Shown: positions 1-15,500, counted from the stretch's first letter. The stretch is 64,000 nucleotides of DNA from Apostichopus japonicus (GCF_037975245.1 NC_092564.1:29379484-29443483); one strand, 5' to 3'. Translations and numbers: made by a program. Notes: a model not told the origin generated them from the sequence alone.

Positions 1-175
1 AAAGCAAACTGGCCCCACCTGGTCTCGAGCCCGCGATCCAAAATACGTCACGCTCTCGAGGTACAGAGCAACCAACCGCGCCACGACAGCAGTTGATATA
101 AATCTATGTTCGTTTCTAATACTTAAAGTTCCAGAGACCGTATGAGATCGCGGCAAAAGCAAACTGCCCCCACCT

Positions 176-245
176 GGTCTCGAGCCCGCGATCCAAAATA
201 CGTCACGCTCTCGAGGTACAGAGCAACCAACCGCGCCACGACAGC
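176..245 (-). promoter_or_regulatory. Pol III A-box/B-box-like pair in a representative satellite unit
   Basis: On the minus strand, positions 238-227 read TGGCGCGGTTGG. This matches the tRNA A-box consensus TRGCNNAGYNGG except at one position. Positions 186-176 read GGCTCGAGACC, one mismatch from the B-box GGTTCRANNCC. The 40-nt spacing lies in the range of tRNAs and tRNA-derived SINEs. Seven nt before the A-box (GCTGTCG, 245-239) sit where an acceptor strand would be, and a TTTATAT stretch lies just upstream. A GCTCT/AGAGC hairpin lies between the boxes, like an anticodon arm. The arrangement recurs in essentially every unit. Sequence resemblance is direct; transcription is inference. Confidence 0.55.
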
Positions 246-2459
246 AGTTGATATAAATCTATGTTCGTTTCTAATACTTAAAGTTCCAGAGACCGTATAA
301 AATCGCGGCAAAAGCAAACTGCCCCCACCTGGTCTCGAGCCCGCGATCCAAAATACGTCACGCTCTCGAGGTACAGAGCAACCAACCGCGCCACGACAGC
401 AGTTGATATAAATCTATGTTCGTTTCTAATACTTAAAGTTCCAGAGACCGTATAAGATCGCGGCAAAAGCAAACTGCCCCCACCTGGTCTCGAGCCCGCG
501 ATCCAAAATACGTCACGCTCTCGAGGTACAGAGCAACCAACCGCGCCACGACAGCAGTTGATATAAATCTATGTTCGTTTCTAATACTTAAAGTTCCAGA
601 GACCGTATGAGATCGCGGCAAAAGCAAACTGCCCCCACCTGGTCTCGAGCCCGCGATCCAAAATACGTCACGCTCTCGAGGTACAGAGCAACCAACCGCG
701 CCACGACAGCAGTTGATATAAATCTATGTTCGTTTCTAATACTAAAAGTTCCAGAGACCGTATAAGATCGCGGCAAAAGCAAACTGCCCCCACCTGGTCT
801 CGAGCCCGCGATCCAAAATACGTCACGCTCTCGAGGTACAGAGCAACCAACCGCGCCACGACAGCAGTTGATATAAATCTATGTTCGTTTCTAATACTTA
901 AAGTTCCCAGAGACCGTATAAGATCGCGGCAAAAGCAAACTGCCCCCACCTGGTCTCGAGCCCGCGATCCAAAATACGTCACGCTCTCGAGGTACAGAGC
1001 AACCAACCGCGCCACGACAGCAGTTGATATAAATCTATGTTCGTTTCTAATACTTAAAGTTCCAGAGACCGTATGAGATCGCGGCAAAAGCAAACTGCCC
1101 CCACCTGGTCTCGAGCCCGCGATCCAAAATACGTCACGCTCTCGAGGTACAGAGCAACCAACCGCGCCACGACAGCAGTTGATATAAATCTATGTTCGTT
1201 TTTAATACTTAAAGTTCCCAGAGACCGTACCATATCGCGGCAAAAGCAAACTGCCCCCACCTGGTCTCGAGCCCGCGATCCAAAATACCTCACGCTCTCG
1301 AGGTACAGAGCAACCAACCGCGCCACGACAGTAGTTGATATAAATCTATGTTCGTTTCTAATACTTAAAGTTCCAGAGACCGTATGAGATCGCGGCAAAA
1401 GCAAACTGCCCCCAACTGGTCTCGAGCCCGCGATCCAAAATACGTCACGCTCTCGAGGTAGAGAGCAACCAACCGCGCCACGACAGCAGTTGATATATAT
1501 CTATGTTCGTTTCTAATACTTAAAGTTCCCAGAGACCGTATGAGATCGCGGCAAAAGCAAACTGCCCCACCTGGTCTCGAGCCCGCGATCCAAAATACGT
1601 CACGCTCTCGAGGTACAGAGCAACCAACCGCGCCACGACAGCAGTTGATATAAATCTATGTTCGTTTCTAATACTTAAAGTTCCCAGAGACCGTATAAGA
1701 TCGCGGCAAAAGGAAACTGCAACACCTGGTCTCGAGCCCGCGATCCAAAATACGTCACGCTCTCGAGGTACAGAGCAACCAACCGCGCCACGACAGCAGT
1801 TGATATAAATCTATGTTCGTTTCTAATACTTAAAGTTCCCAGAGACCGTATAAGAACCCGGCAAAAGCAAACTGCAACCACCTGGTCTCGAGCCCGCGAT
1901 CCAAAATACGTCACGCTCTCGAGGTACAGAGCAACCAACCGCCCCACGACAGCAGTTGATATAAATCTATGTTCGTTTCTAATACTTAAAGTTCCAGAGA
2001 CCGTACAAGATCGCGGCAAAAGCAAACTGCCCCCACCTGGTCTCGAGCCCGCGATCCAAAATACGTCACGCTCTCGAGGTACAGAGCAACCAACCGCCCC
2101 ACGACAGCAGTTGATATACATCTATGTTCGTTTCTAATACTTAAAGTTCCAGAGACCGTACAAGATCGCGGCAAAAGCAAACTGCCCCCACCTGGTCTCG
2201 AGCCCGCGATCCAAAATACGTCACGCTCTCGAGGTACAGAGCAACCAACCGCGCCACGACAGCAGTTGATATAAATCTATGTTCGTTTCTAATACTTAAA
2301 GTTCCCGAGACCGTATAAGATCGCTGCAAAAGCAAACTGCCCCCACCTGGTCTCGAGCCCGCGATCCAAAATACGTCACGCTCTCGAGGTACAGAGCAAC
2401 CAACCGCGCCACGACAGCAGTTGATATAAATCTATGTTCGTTTCTAATACTTAAAGTTC

Positions 2460-5400
2460 CCAGAGACCGTATAAGATCGCGGCAAAAGCAATCTGCCCCC
2501 ACCTGGTCTCGAGCCCGCGATCCAAAATACGTCACGCTCTCGAGGTACAGAGCAACCAACCGCGCCACGACAGCAGTTGATATAAATCTATGTTCGTTTC
2601 TAATACTTAAAGTTCCAGAGACCGTACGAGATCGCGGAAAAAACAAACTGTCCCCACCTGGTCTCGAGCCCGCGATCCAAAATACGTCACGCTCTCGAGG
2701 TACAGAGCAACCAACCGCGCCACGACAGCAGTTGATATAAATCTATGTTCGTTTCTAATACTTAAAGTTCCAGAGACCGTACGAGATCGCGGAAAAAACA
2801 AACTGTCCCCACCTGGTCTCGAGCCCGCGATCCAAAATACGTCACGCTCTCGAGGTACAGAGCAACCAACCGCGCCACGACAGCAGTTGATATAAATCTA
2901 TGTTCGTTTCTAATACTTAAAGTTCCAGAGACCGTATAAGATCGCGGCAAAAGCAGACTGCCCCCACCTGGTCTCGAGCCCGCGATCCAAAATACGTCAC
3001 GCTCTCGAGGTACAGAGCAACCAACCGCGCCACGACAGCAGTTGATATAAATCTATGTTCGTTTTTAATACTTAAAGTTCCCAGAGACCGTACCATATCG
3101 CGGCAAAAGCAAACTGCCCCCACCTGGTCTCGAGCCCGCGATCCAAAATACGTCACGCTCTCGAGGTACAGAGCAACCAACCGCGCCACGACAGCAGTTG
3201 ATATAAATCTATGTTCGTTTCTAATACTTCAAGTTCCCAGAAACCGTATAAGATCGCGGCAAAAGCAAACTGCCCCACCTGGTCTCGAGCCCGCGATCCA
3301 AAATACGTCACGCTCTCGAGGTACAGAGCAACCAACCGCGCCACGACAGCAGTTGATATAAATCTATGTTCGTTTCTAATACTTAAAGTTCCCAGAGACC
3401 GTATAAAATCGCGGCAAAAGCAAACTGCCCCCACCTGGTCTCGAGCCCGCGATCCAAAATACGTCACGCTCTCGAGGTACAGAGCAACCAACCGCGCCAC
3501 GACAGCAGTTGATATAAATCTATGTTCGTTTCTAATACTTAAAGTTCCCAGAGACCGTATAAAGTCGCGGCAAAAGCAAACTGCCCCCACCTGGTCTCGA
3601 GCCCGCGATCCAAAATACGTCACGCTCTCGAGGTACAGAGCAACCAACCGCGCCACGACAGCAGTTGATATAAATCTATGTTCGTTTCTAATACTTAAAG
3701 TTCCAGAGACCGTATGAGATCGCGGCAAAAGCAAACTGCCCCCACCTGATCTCGAGCCCGCGATCCAAAATACGTCACGCTCTCGAGGTACAGAGCAACC
3801 AACCGCCCCACGACAGCAGTTGATATAAATCTATGTTCGTTTCTAATACTTAAAGTTCCAGAGACCGTATTAGATCGCGGCAAAAGCAAACTGCCCCCAC
3901 CTGGTCTCGAGCCCGCGATCCAAAATACGTCACGCTCTCGAGGTACAGAGCAACCAACCGCGCCACGACAGCAGTTGATATAAATCTATGTTCGTTTCTA
4001 ATACTTAAAGTTCCAGAGACCGTACCAGATCGCGGCAAAATCAAACTGCCCCCACCTGGTCTCGAGCCCGCGATCCAAAATACGTCACGCTCTCGAGGTA
4101 CAGAGCAACCAACCGCGCCACGACAGCAGTTGATATAAATCTATGTTCGTTTCTAATACTTAAAGTTCCAGAGACCGTATAAGAACCCGGCAAAAGCAAA
4201 CTGCCCCCACCTGGTCTCGAGCCCGCGATCCAAAATACGTCACGCTCTCGAGGTACAGAGCAACCAACCGCGCCACGACAGCAGTTGATATAAATCTATG
4301 TTCGTTTCTAATACTTAAAGTTCCCAGAGACCGTATAAGATCGCGGCAAAAGCAATCTGCCCCCACCTGGTCTCGAGCCCGCGATCCAAAATACGTCACG
4401 CTCTCGAGGTACAGAGCAACCAACCGCGCCACGACAGCAGTTGATATAAATCTATGTTCGTTTCTAATACTTAAAGTTCCAGAGACCGTACGAGATCGCG
4501 GAAAAAACAAACTGTCCCCACCTGGTCTCGAGCCCGCGATCCAAAATACGTCACGCTCTCGAGGTACAGAGCAACCAACCGCGCCACGACAGCAGTTGAT
4601 ATAAATCTATGTTCGTTTCTAATACTTAAAGTTCCCAGAGACCGTATAAGATCGCGGCAAAAGCAATCTGCCCCCACCTGGTCTCGAGCCCGCGATCCAA
4701 AATACGTCACGCTCTCGAGGTACAGAGCAACCAACCGCGCCACGACAGCAGTTGATATAAATCTATGTTCGTTTCTAATACTTAAAGTTCCAGAGACCGT
4801 ACGAGATCGCGGAAAAAACAAACTGTCCCCACCTGGTCTCGAGCCCGCGATCCAAAATACGTCACGCTCTCGAGGTACAGAGCAACCAACCGCGCCACGA
4901 CAGCAGTTGATATAAATCTATGTTCGTTTCTAATACTTAAAGTTCCACAGACCGTACGAGATCGCGGAAAAAACAAACTGTCCCCACCTGGTCTCGAGCC
5001 CGCGATCCAAAATACGTCACGCTCTCGAGGTACAGAGCAACCAACCGCGCCACGACAGCAGTTGATATAAATCTATGTTCGTTTCTAATACTTAAAGTTC
5101 CAGAGACCGTATAAGATCGCGGCAAAAGCAGACTGCCCCCACCTGGTCTCGAGCCCGCGATCCAAAATACGTCACGCTCTCGAGGTACAGAGCAACCAAC
5201 CGCGCCACGACAGCAGTTGATATAAATCTATGTTCGTTTTTAATACTTAAAGTTCCCAGAGACCGTACCATATCGCGGCAAAAGCAAACTGCCCCCACCT
5301 GGTCTCGAGCCCGCGATCCAAAATACGTCACGCTCTCGAGGTACAGAGCAACCAACCGCGCCACGACAGCAGTTGATATAAATCTATGTTCGTTTCTAAT

Positions 5401-6505
5401 ACTTCAAGTTCCCAGAAACCGTATAAGATCGCGGCAAAAGCAAACTGCCCCACCTGGTCTCGAGCCCGCGATCCAAAATACGTCACGCTCTCGAGGTACA
5501 GAGCAACCAACCGCGCCACGACAGCAGTTGATATAAATCTATGTTCGTTTCTAATACTTAAAGTTCCCAGAGACCGTATAAAATCGCGGCAAAAGCAAAC
5601 TGCCCCCACCTGGTCTCGAGCCCGCGATCCAAAATACGTCACGCTCTCGAGGTACAGAGCAACCAACCGCGCCACGACAGCAGTTGATATAAATCTATGT
5701 TCGTTTCTAATACTTAAAGTTCCCAGAGACCGTATAAAGTCGCGGCAAAAGCAAACTGCCCCCACCTGGTCTCGAGCCCGCGATCCAAAATACGTCACGC
5801 TCTCGAGGTACAGAGCAACCAACCGCGCCACGACAGCAGTTGATATAAATCTATGTTCGTTTCTAATACTTAAAGTTCCAGAGACCGTATGAGATCGCGG
5901 CAAAAGCAAACTGCCCCCACCTGATCTCGAGCCCGCGATCCAAAATACGTCACGCTCTCGAGGTACAGAGCAACCAACCGCCCCACGACAGCAGTTGATA
6001 TAAATCTATGTTCGTTTCTAATACTTAAAGTTCCAGAGACCGTATTAGATCGCGGCAAAAGCAAACTGCCCCCACCTGGTCTCGAGCCCGCGATCCAAAA
6101 TACGTCACGCTCTCGAGGTACAGAGCAACCAACCGCGCCACGACAGCAGTTGATATAAATCTATGTTCGTTTCTAATACTTAAAGTTCCAGAGACCGTAC
6201 CAGATCGCGGCAAAATCAAACTGCCCCCACCTGGTCTCGAGCCCGCGATCCAAAATACGTCACGCTCTCGAGGTACAGAGCAACCAACCGCGCCACGACA
6301 GCAGTTGATATAAATCTATGTTCGTTTCTAATACTTAAAGTTCCAGAGACCGTATAAGAACCCGGCAAAAGCAAACTGCCCCCACCTGGTCTCGAGCCCG
6401 CGATCCAAAATACGTCACGCTCTCGAGGTACAGAGCAACCAACCGCGCCACGACAGCAGTTGATATAAATCTATGTTCGTTTCTAATACTTAAAGTTCCA
6501 GAGAC
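2460..6505. repeat. Segmental duplication in the array, about 1.87 kb at a 2,175-bp offset
   Basis: Twelve consecutive units at about 2,460-4,330 recur at about 4,635-6,505, an offset of 2,175 bp (14 units). The same series of private variants appears in the same order: gcaatctg, the ggaaaaaacaaactgtcccc units, gcagactg, taccatatcg, cttcaagttcccagaaacc, ataaagtcgcgg, cctgatctcgag, tattagatc and ggcaaaatcaaac. I saw one difference (ttccagag versus ttccacag near 4,925). A local two-unit (311-bp) repetition lies between the copies at about 4,325-4,800. Confidence 0.85.
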
Positions 6506-9500
6506 CGTATGAGATCGCGGCAAAAGCAAACTGCCCCCACCTGGTCTCGAGCCCGCGATCCAAAATACGTCACGCTCTCGAGGTACAGAGCAACCAACCG
6601 CGCCACGACAGCAGTTGATATAAATCTATGTTCGTTTTTAATACTTAAAGTTCCCAGAGACCGTACCAGATCGCGGAAAAAGCAAACTGCCCCCACCTGG
6701 TCTCGAGCCCGCGATCCAAAATACGTCACGCTCTCGAGGTACAGAGCAACCAACCGCGCCACGACAGCAGTTGATATAAATCTATGTTCGTTTTTAATAC
6801 ATAAAGTTCCCAGAGACCGTACCAGATCGCGGAAAAAGCAAACTGCCCCCACCTGGTCTCGAGCCCGCGATCCAAAATACGTCACGCTCTCGAGGTACAG
6901 AGCAACCAACCGCGCCACGACAGCAGTTGATATAAATCTATGTTCGTTTCTAATACTTAAAGTTCCAGAGACCGTATGAGATCGCGGCAAAAGCAAACTG
7001 CCCCCACCTGGTCTCGAGCCCGCGATCCAAAATACGTCACGCTCTCGAGGTACAGAGCAACCAACCGCGCCACGACAGCAGTTGATATAAATCTATGTTC
7101 GTTTCTAATACTTAAAGTTCCCGAGACCGTATGAGATCGCGGCAAAAGCAAACTGCCCCCACCTGGTCTCGAGCCCGCGATCCAAAATACGTCACGCTCT
7201 CGAGGTACAGAGCAACCAACCGCGCCACGACAGCAGTTGATATAAATCTATGTTCGTTTCTCATACTTAAAGTTCCAGAGACCGTATGAGATCGCGGCAA
7301 AAGCAAACTGCCCCCACCTGGTCTCGAGCCCGCGATCCAAAATACGTCACGCTCTCGAGGTACAGAGCAACCAACCGCGCCACGACAGCAGTTGATATAA
7401 ATCTATGTTCGTTTCTAATACTTAAAGTTCCAGAGACCGTATGAGATCGCGGCAAAGCAAACTGCCCCCACCTGGTCTCGAGCCCGCGATCCAAAATACG
7501 TCACGCTCTCGAGGTACAGAGCAACCAACAGCGCCACGACAGCAGTTGATATAAATCTATGTTCGTTTCTAATACTTAAAGTTCCCAGAGACCGTATGAG
7601 ATCGCGGCAAAAGCAAACTGCCCCCACCTGGTCTCGAGCCCGCGATCCAAAATACGTCACGCTCTCGAGGTACAGAGCAACCAACCGCGCCACGACAGCA
7701 GTTGATATAAATCTATGTTCGTTTCTAATACTTAAAGTTCCCGAGACCGTATGAGATCGCGGCAAAAGCAAACTGCCCCCACCTGGTCTCGAGCCCGCGA
7801 TCCAAAATACGTCACGCTCTCGAGGTACAGAGCAACCAACCGCGCCACGACAGCAGTTGATATAAATCTATGTTCGTTTCTAATACTTAAAGTTCCAGAG
7901 ACCGTATGAGATCGCGGAAAAAGCTAACTGCCCCCACCTGGTCTCGAGCCCGCAATCCAAAATACGTCACGCTCTCGAGGTACAGAGCAACCAACCGCGC
8001 CACGACAGCAGTTGATATAAATCTATGTTCGTTTCTAATACTTAAAGTTCCAGAGACCGTATGAGATCGCGGCAAAAGCAAACTGCCCCCACCTGGTCTC
8101 GAGCCCGCGATCCAAAATACGTCCCTCTCTCGAGGTACAGAGCAACCAACCGCGCCACGACAGCAGTTGATATAAATCTATGTTCGTTTCTAATACTTAA
8201 AGTTCCAGAGACCGTATGAGATCGCGGCAAAAGCAAACTGCCCCCACCTGGTCTCGAGCCCGCGATCCAAAATACGTCACGCTCTCGAGGTACAGAGCAA
8301 CCAACCGCGCCACGACAGCAGTTGATATAAATCTATGTTCGTTTCTAATACTTAAAGTTCCCAGAGACCGTATAAGAACTCGGCAAAAGCAAACTGCCCC
8401 CACCTGGTCTCGAGCCCGCGATCCAAAATACGTCACGCTCTCGAGGTACAGAGCAACCAACCGCGCCACGACAGCAGTTGATATAAATCTATGTTCGTTT
8501 CTAATACTTAAAATTCCCAGAGACCGTATAAGAACCCGGCAAAAGCAAACTGCCCCCACCTGGTCTCGAGCCCGCGATCCAAAATACGTCACGCTCTCGA
8601 GGTACAGAGCAACCAACCGCGCCACGACAGCAGTTGATATAAATCTATGTTCGTTTCTAATACTTAAAGTTCCAGAGACCGTATGAGATCGCGGCAAAAG
8701 CAAACTGCCCCCACCTGGTCTCGAGCCCGCGATACAAAATACGTCACGCTCTCGAGGTACAGAGCAACCAACCGCGCCACGACAGCAGTTGATATAAATT
8801 TATGTTCGTTTCTAATACTTAAAGTTCCCAGAGACCGTATAAGATCGCGGCAAAAGCAAACTGCCCCCACCTGGTCTCGAGCCCGCGATCCAAAATACGT
8901 CACGCTCTCGAGGTACAGAGCAACCAACCGCGCCACGACAGCAGTTGATATAAATCTATGTTCGTTTCTAATACTTAAAGTTCCCAGAGACCGTATAAGA
9001 TCGCGGAAAAAACAAACTGCCCCCACCTGGTCTCGAGCCCGCGATCCAAAATACGTCACGCTCTCGAGGTACAGAGCAACCAACCGCGCCACGACAGCAG
9101 TTGATATAAATCTATGTTCGTTTCTAATACTTAAAGTTCCCAGAGACCGTATAAGAACCCGGCAAAAGCAAACTGCCCCCACCTGGTCTCGAGCCCGCGA
9201 TCCAAAATACGTCACGCTCTCGAGGTACAGAGCAACCAACCGCGCCACGACAGCAGTTGATATAAATCTATGTTCGTTTCTAATACTTAAAGTTCCAGGG
9301 GCCGTATGAGATCGCGGCAAAAGCAAACTGCCCCCACCTGGTCTCGAGCCCGCGATCCAAAATACGTCACGCTCTCGAGGTACAGAGCAACCAACCGCGC
9401 CACGACAGCAGTTGATATAAATCTATGTTCGTTTCTAATACTTAAAGTTCCAGAGACCGTATGAGATCGCGGCAAAAGCAAACTGCCCCCACCTGGTCTC

Positions 9501-12500
9501 GAGCCCGCGATCCAAAATACGTCACGCTCTCGAGGTACAGAGCAACCAACCGCGCCACGACAGCAGTTGATATAAATCTATGTTCGTTTCTAATACTTAA
9601 AGTTCCAGGGGCCGTATAAGATCGCGGCAAAAGCAAACTGCCCCACCTGGTCTCGAGCCCGCGATCCAAAATACGTCACGCTCTCGAGGTACAGAGCAAC
9701 CAACCGCGCCACGACAGCAGTTGATATAAATCTATGTTCGTTTCTAATACTTAAAGTTCCCAGAGACCGTATAAAAACCCGGCAAAAGCAAACTGCCCCC
9801 ACCTGGTCTCGAGCCCGCGATCCAAAATACGTCACGCTCTCGAGGTACAGAGCAACCAACCGCGCCACGACAGCAGTTGATATAAATCTATGTTCGTTTC
9901 TAATACTTAAAGTTCCCAGAGACCGTATGAGATCGCGGCAAAAGCAAACTGCCCCCACCTGGTCTCGAGCCCGCGATCCAAAATACGTCACGCTCTCGAG
10001 GTACAGAGCAACCAACCGCGCCACGACAGCAGTTGATATAAATCTATGTTCGTTTCTAATACTTAAAGTTCCCAGAGACCGTATAAGATCGCGGAAAAAG
10101 CAAACTGCCCCCACCTGGTCTCGAGCCCGCGATCCAAAATACGTCACGCTCTCGAGGTACAGAGCAACCAACCGCGCCACGACAGCAGTTGATATAAATC
10201 TATGTTCGTTTCTAATACTTAAAGTTCCAGAGACCGTATGAGATCGCGGAAAAAGCAAACTGCTACCACCTGGTCTCGAGCCCGCGATCCAAAATACGTC
10301 ACGCTCTCGAGGTACAGAGCAACCAACCGCGCCACGACAGCAGTTGATATAAATCTATGTTCGTTTCTAATACTTAAAGTTCCCAGAGACCGTATGAGAT
10401 CGTGGAAAAAGCTAACTGCCCCCACCTGGTCTCGAGCCCGCGATCCAAAATACGTCACGCTCTCGAGGTACAGAGCAACCAACCGCGCCACGACAGCAGT
10501 TGATATAAATCTATGTTCGTTTCTAATACTTAAAGTTCCAGAGACCGTATGAGATCGCGGAAAAAGCAAACTGCCCCCACCTGGTCTCGAGCCCGCGATC
10601 CAAAATACGTCACGCTCTCGAGGTACAGAGCAACCAACCGCGCCACGACAGCAGTTGATATAAATCTATGTTCGTTTCTAATACTTAAAGTTCCAGAGAA
10701 CGTATAAGATCGCGGAAAAAGCAAACTGCCCCCACCTGGTCTCGAGCCCGCGATCCAAAATACGTCACGCTCTCGAGGTACAGAGCAACCAACCGCGCCA
10801 CGACAGCAGTTGATATAAATCTATGTTCGTTTCTAATACTTAAAGTTCCCAGAGACCGTATAAGATCGCGGAAAAAGCAAACTGCCCCCACCTGGTCTCG
10901 AGCCCGCGATCCAAAATACGTCACGCTCTCGAGGTACAGAGCAACCAACCGCGCCACGACAGCAGTTGATATAAATCTATGTTCGTTTCTAATACTTAAA
11001 GTTCCAGAGACCGTATGAGATCGCGGAAAAAGCAAACTGCCCCCACCTGGTCTCGAGCCCGCGATCCAAAATACGTCACGCTCTCGAGGTACAGAGCAAC
11101 CAACCGCGCCACGACAGCAGTTGATATAAATCTATGTTCGTTTCTAATACTTAAAGTTCCAGAGAACGTATAAGATCGCGGAAAAAGCAAACTGCCCCCA
11201 CCTGGTCTCGAGCCCGCGATCCAAAATACGTCACGCTCTCGAGGTACAGAGCAACCAACCGCGCCACGACAGCAGTTGATATAAATCTATGTTCGTTTCT
11301 AATACTTAAAGTTCCAGAGACCGTACCAGATCGCGGCAAAAGCAAACTGCCCCCACCTGGTCTTGAGCCCGCGATCCAAAATACGTCACGCTCTCGAGGT
11401 ACAGAGCAACCAACCGCGCCACGACAGCAGTTGATATAAATCTATGTTCGTTTCTAATACTTAAAGTTCCCAGAGACCGTATAAGATCGCGGCAAAAGCT
11501 GACTGCCCCCACCTGGTCTCGAGCCCGCGATCCAAAATACGTCACGCTCTCGAGGTACAGAGCAACCAACCGCGCCACGACAGCAGTTGATATAAATCTA
11601 TGTTCGTTTCTAATACTTAAAGTTCCAGAGACCGTACCAGATCGCGGCAAAAGCAAACTGCCCCCACCTGGTCTCGAGCCCGCGATCCAAAATACGTCAC
11701 GCTCTCGAGGTACAGAGCAACCAACCGCGCCACGACAGCAGTTGATATAAATCTATGTTCGTTTCTAATACTTAAAGTTCCCAGAGACCGTATAAGATCG
11801 CGGCAAAAGCAAACTGCCCCCACCTGGTCTCGAGCCCGCGATCCAAAATACGTCACGCTCTCGAGGTACAGAGCAACCAACCGCGCCACGACAGCAGTTG
11901 ATATAAATCTATGTTCGTTTCTAATACTTAAAGTTCCCAGAGACCGTATGAGATCGCGGAAAAAGCAAACTGCCCCCACCTGGTCTCGAGCCCGCGATCC
12001 AAAATACGTCACGCTCTCGAGGTACAGAGCAACCAACCGCGCCACGACAGCAGTTGATATAAATCTATGTTCGTTTCTAATACTTAAAGTTCCAGAGACC
12101 GTATGAGATCGCGGAAAAACCAAACTGCCCCCACCTTGTCTCGAGCCCGCGATCCAAAATACGTCACGCTCTCGAGGTACAGAGCAACCAACCGCGACAC
12201 GACAGCAGTTGATATAAATCTATGTTCGTTTCTAATACTTAAAGTTCCCAGAGACCGTATAAGATCGCGGAAAAAGCTAACTGCCCCCACCTGGTCTCGA
12301 GCCCGCGATCCAAAATACGTCACGCTCTAGAGGTACAGAGCAACCAACCGCGCCACGACAGCAGTTGATATAAATCTATGTTCGTTTCTAATACTTAAAG
12401 TTCCAGGGGCCGTATAAGATCGCGGCAAAAGCAAACTGCCGCCACCTGGTCTCGAGACCGCGATCCAAAATACGTCACGCTGTCGAGGTACAGAGCAACC

Positions 12501-15500
12501 AACCGCGCCACGACAGCAGTTGATATAAATCTATGTTCGTTTCTAATACTTAAAGTTCCCAGAGACCGTATAAGATCGCGGCAAAAGCAAACTGCCCCCA
12601 CCTGGTCTCGAGCCCGCGATCCAAAATACGTCACCCTCTCGAGGTACAGAGCAACCAACCGCGCCACGACAGCAGTTGATATAAATCTATGTTCGTTTCT
12701 AATACTTAAAGTTCCCAGAGACCGTATGAGATCGCGGCAAAAGCAAACTGCCCCCACCTGGTCTCGAGCCCGCGATCCAAAATACGTCACGCTCTCGAGG
12801 TACAGAGCAACCAACCGCGCCACGACAGCAGTTGATATAAATCTATGTTCGTTTCTCATACTTAAAGTTCCAGAGACCGTATAAGATCGCGGCAAAAGCT
12901 AACTGCCCCCACCTGGTCTCGAGCCCGCGATCCAAAATACGTCACGCTCTCGAGGTACAGAGCAACCAACCGCGCCACGACAGCAGTTGATATAAATCTA
13001 TGTTCGCTTCTAATACTTAAAGTTCCCAGAGACCGTATGAGATCGCGGCAAAAGCAAACTGCCCCCACCTGGTCTCGAGCCCGCGATCCAAAATACGTCA
13101 CGCTCTCGAGGTACAGAGCAACCAACCGCGCCACGACAGCAGTTGATATAAATCTATGTTCGTTTCTAATACTTAAAGTTCCCAGAGACCGTACCATATC
13201 GCGGAAAAAGCAAACTGCCCCCACCTGGTCTCGAGCCCGCGATCCAAAATACGTCACGCTCTCGAGGTACAGAGCAACCAACCGCGCCACGACAGCAGTT
13301 GATATAAATCTATGTTCGTTTCTAATACTTAAAGTTCCCAGAGACCGTATAAGATCGCGGCAAAAGCAAACTGCCCCCACCTGGTCTCGAGCCCGCGATC
13401 CAAAATACGTCACGCTCTCGAGGTACAGAGCAACCAACCGCGCCACGACAGCAGTTGATATAAATCTATGTTCGTTTCTAATACTTAAAGTTCCAGAGAC
13501 CGTATGAGATCGCGGAAAAAGCAAACTGCCCCCACCTGGTCTCGAGCTTGCGATCCAAAATACGTCACGCTCTCGAGGTACAGAGCAACCAACCGCGCCA
13601 CGACAGCAGTTGATATAAATCTATGTTCGTTTCTAATACTTAAAGTTCCAGAGACCGTATGAGATCGCGGAAAAAGCAAACTGCCCCCACCTGGTCTCGA
13701 GCCCGCGATCCAAAATACGTCACGCTCTCGAGGTACAGAGCAACCAACCGCGCCACGACAGCAGTTGATATAAATCTATGTTCGTTTCTAATACTTAAAG
13801 TTCCAGAGACCGTATGAGATCGCGGAAAAAGGAAACTGCCCCCACCTGGTCTCGAGCCCGCGATCCAAAATACGTCACGCTCTCGAGGTACAGAGCAACC
13901 AACCGCGCCACGACAGCAGTTGATATAAATCTATGTTCGTTTCTAATACTTAAAGTTCCAGAGAACGTATGAGATCGCGGAAAAAGCAAACTGCCCCCAC
14001 CTGGTCTCGAGCCCGCGATCCAAAATACGTCACGCTCTCGACGTACAGAGCAACCAACCGCGCCACGACAGCAGTTGATATAAATCTATGTTCGTTTCTA
14101 ATACTTAAAGTTCCCAGAGACCGTATAAGATCGCGGCAAAAGCTGACTGCCCCCACCTGGTCTCGAGCCCGCGATCCAAAATACGTCACGCTCTCGAGGT
14201 ACAGAGCAACCAACCGCGCCACGACAGCAGTTGATATAAATCTATGTTCGTTTCTAATACTTAAAGTTCCCAGAGACCGTATGAGATCGCGGCAAAAGCA
14301 AACTGCCCCCACCTGGTCTCGAGCCCGCGATCCAAAATACGTCACGCTCTCGAGGTACAGAGCAACCAACCGCGCCACGACAGCAGTTGATATAAATCTA
14401 TGTTCGTTTCTAATACTTAATGTTCCCAGAGACCGTACAAGATCGCGGAAAAAGCAAACTGCCCCCACCTGGTCTCGAGCCCGCGATCCAAAATACGTCA
14501 CGCTCTCGAGGTACAGAGCAACCAACCGCGCCACGACAGCAGTTGATATAAATCTATGTTCGTTTCTAATACTTAAAGTTCCCAGAGACCGTATAAGATC
14601 GCGGCAAAAGCAAACTGCCCCCACCTGGTCTCGAGCCCGCGATCCAAAATACGTCACGCTCTCGAGGTACAGAGCAACCAACCGCGCCACGACAGCAGTT
14701 GATATAAATCTATGTTCGTTTCTAATACTTAAAGTTCCAGAGACCGTATGAGATCGCGGAAAAAGCAAACTGCCCCCACCTGGTCTCGAGCCCGCGATCC
14801 AAAATACGTCACGCTCTCGAGGTACAGAGCAACCAACCGCGCCACGACAGCAGTTGATATAAATCTATGTTCGTTTCTAATACTTAAAGTTCCCAGAGAC
14901 CGTATGAGATCGTGGAAAAAGCTAACTGCCCCCACCTGGTCTCGAGCCCGCGATCCAAAATACGTCACGCTCTCGAGGTACAGAGCAACCAACCGCGCCA
15001 CGACAGCAGTTGATATAAATCTATGTTCGTTTCTAATACTTAAAGTTCCAGAGACCGTATAAGATCGCGGAAAAAGCAAACTGCCCCCACCTGGTCTCGA
15101 GCCCGCGATCCAAAATACGTCACGCTCTCGAGGTACAGAGCAACCAACCGCGCCACGACAGCAGTTGATATAAATCTATGTTCGTTTCTAATACTTAAAG
15201 TTCCAGAGAACGTATAAGATCGCGGTAAAAGCAAACTGCCCCCACCTGGTCTCGAGCCCGCGATCCAAAATACGTCACGCTCTCGAGGTACAGAGCAACC
15301 AACCGCGCCACGACAGCAGTTAATATAAATCTATGTTCGTTTCTAATACTTAAAGTTCCAGAGACCGTATGAGATCGCGACAAAAGCAAACTGCCCCAAC
15401 CTGGTCTCGAGCCCGCGATCTAAAATACGTCACGCTCTCGAGGTACAGAGCAACCAACCGCGCCACGACAGCAGTTGATATAAATCTATGTTCGTTTCTA

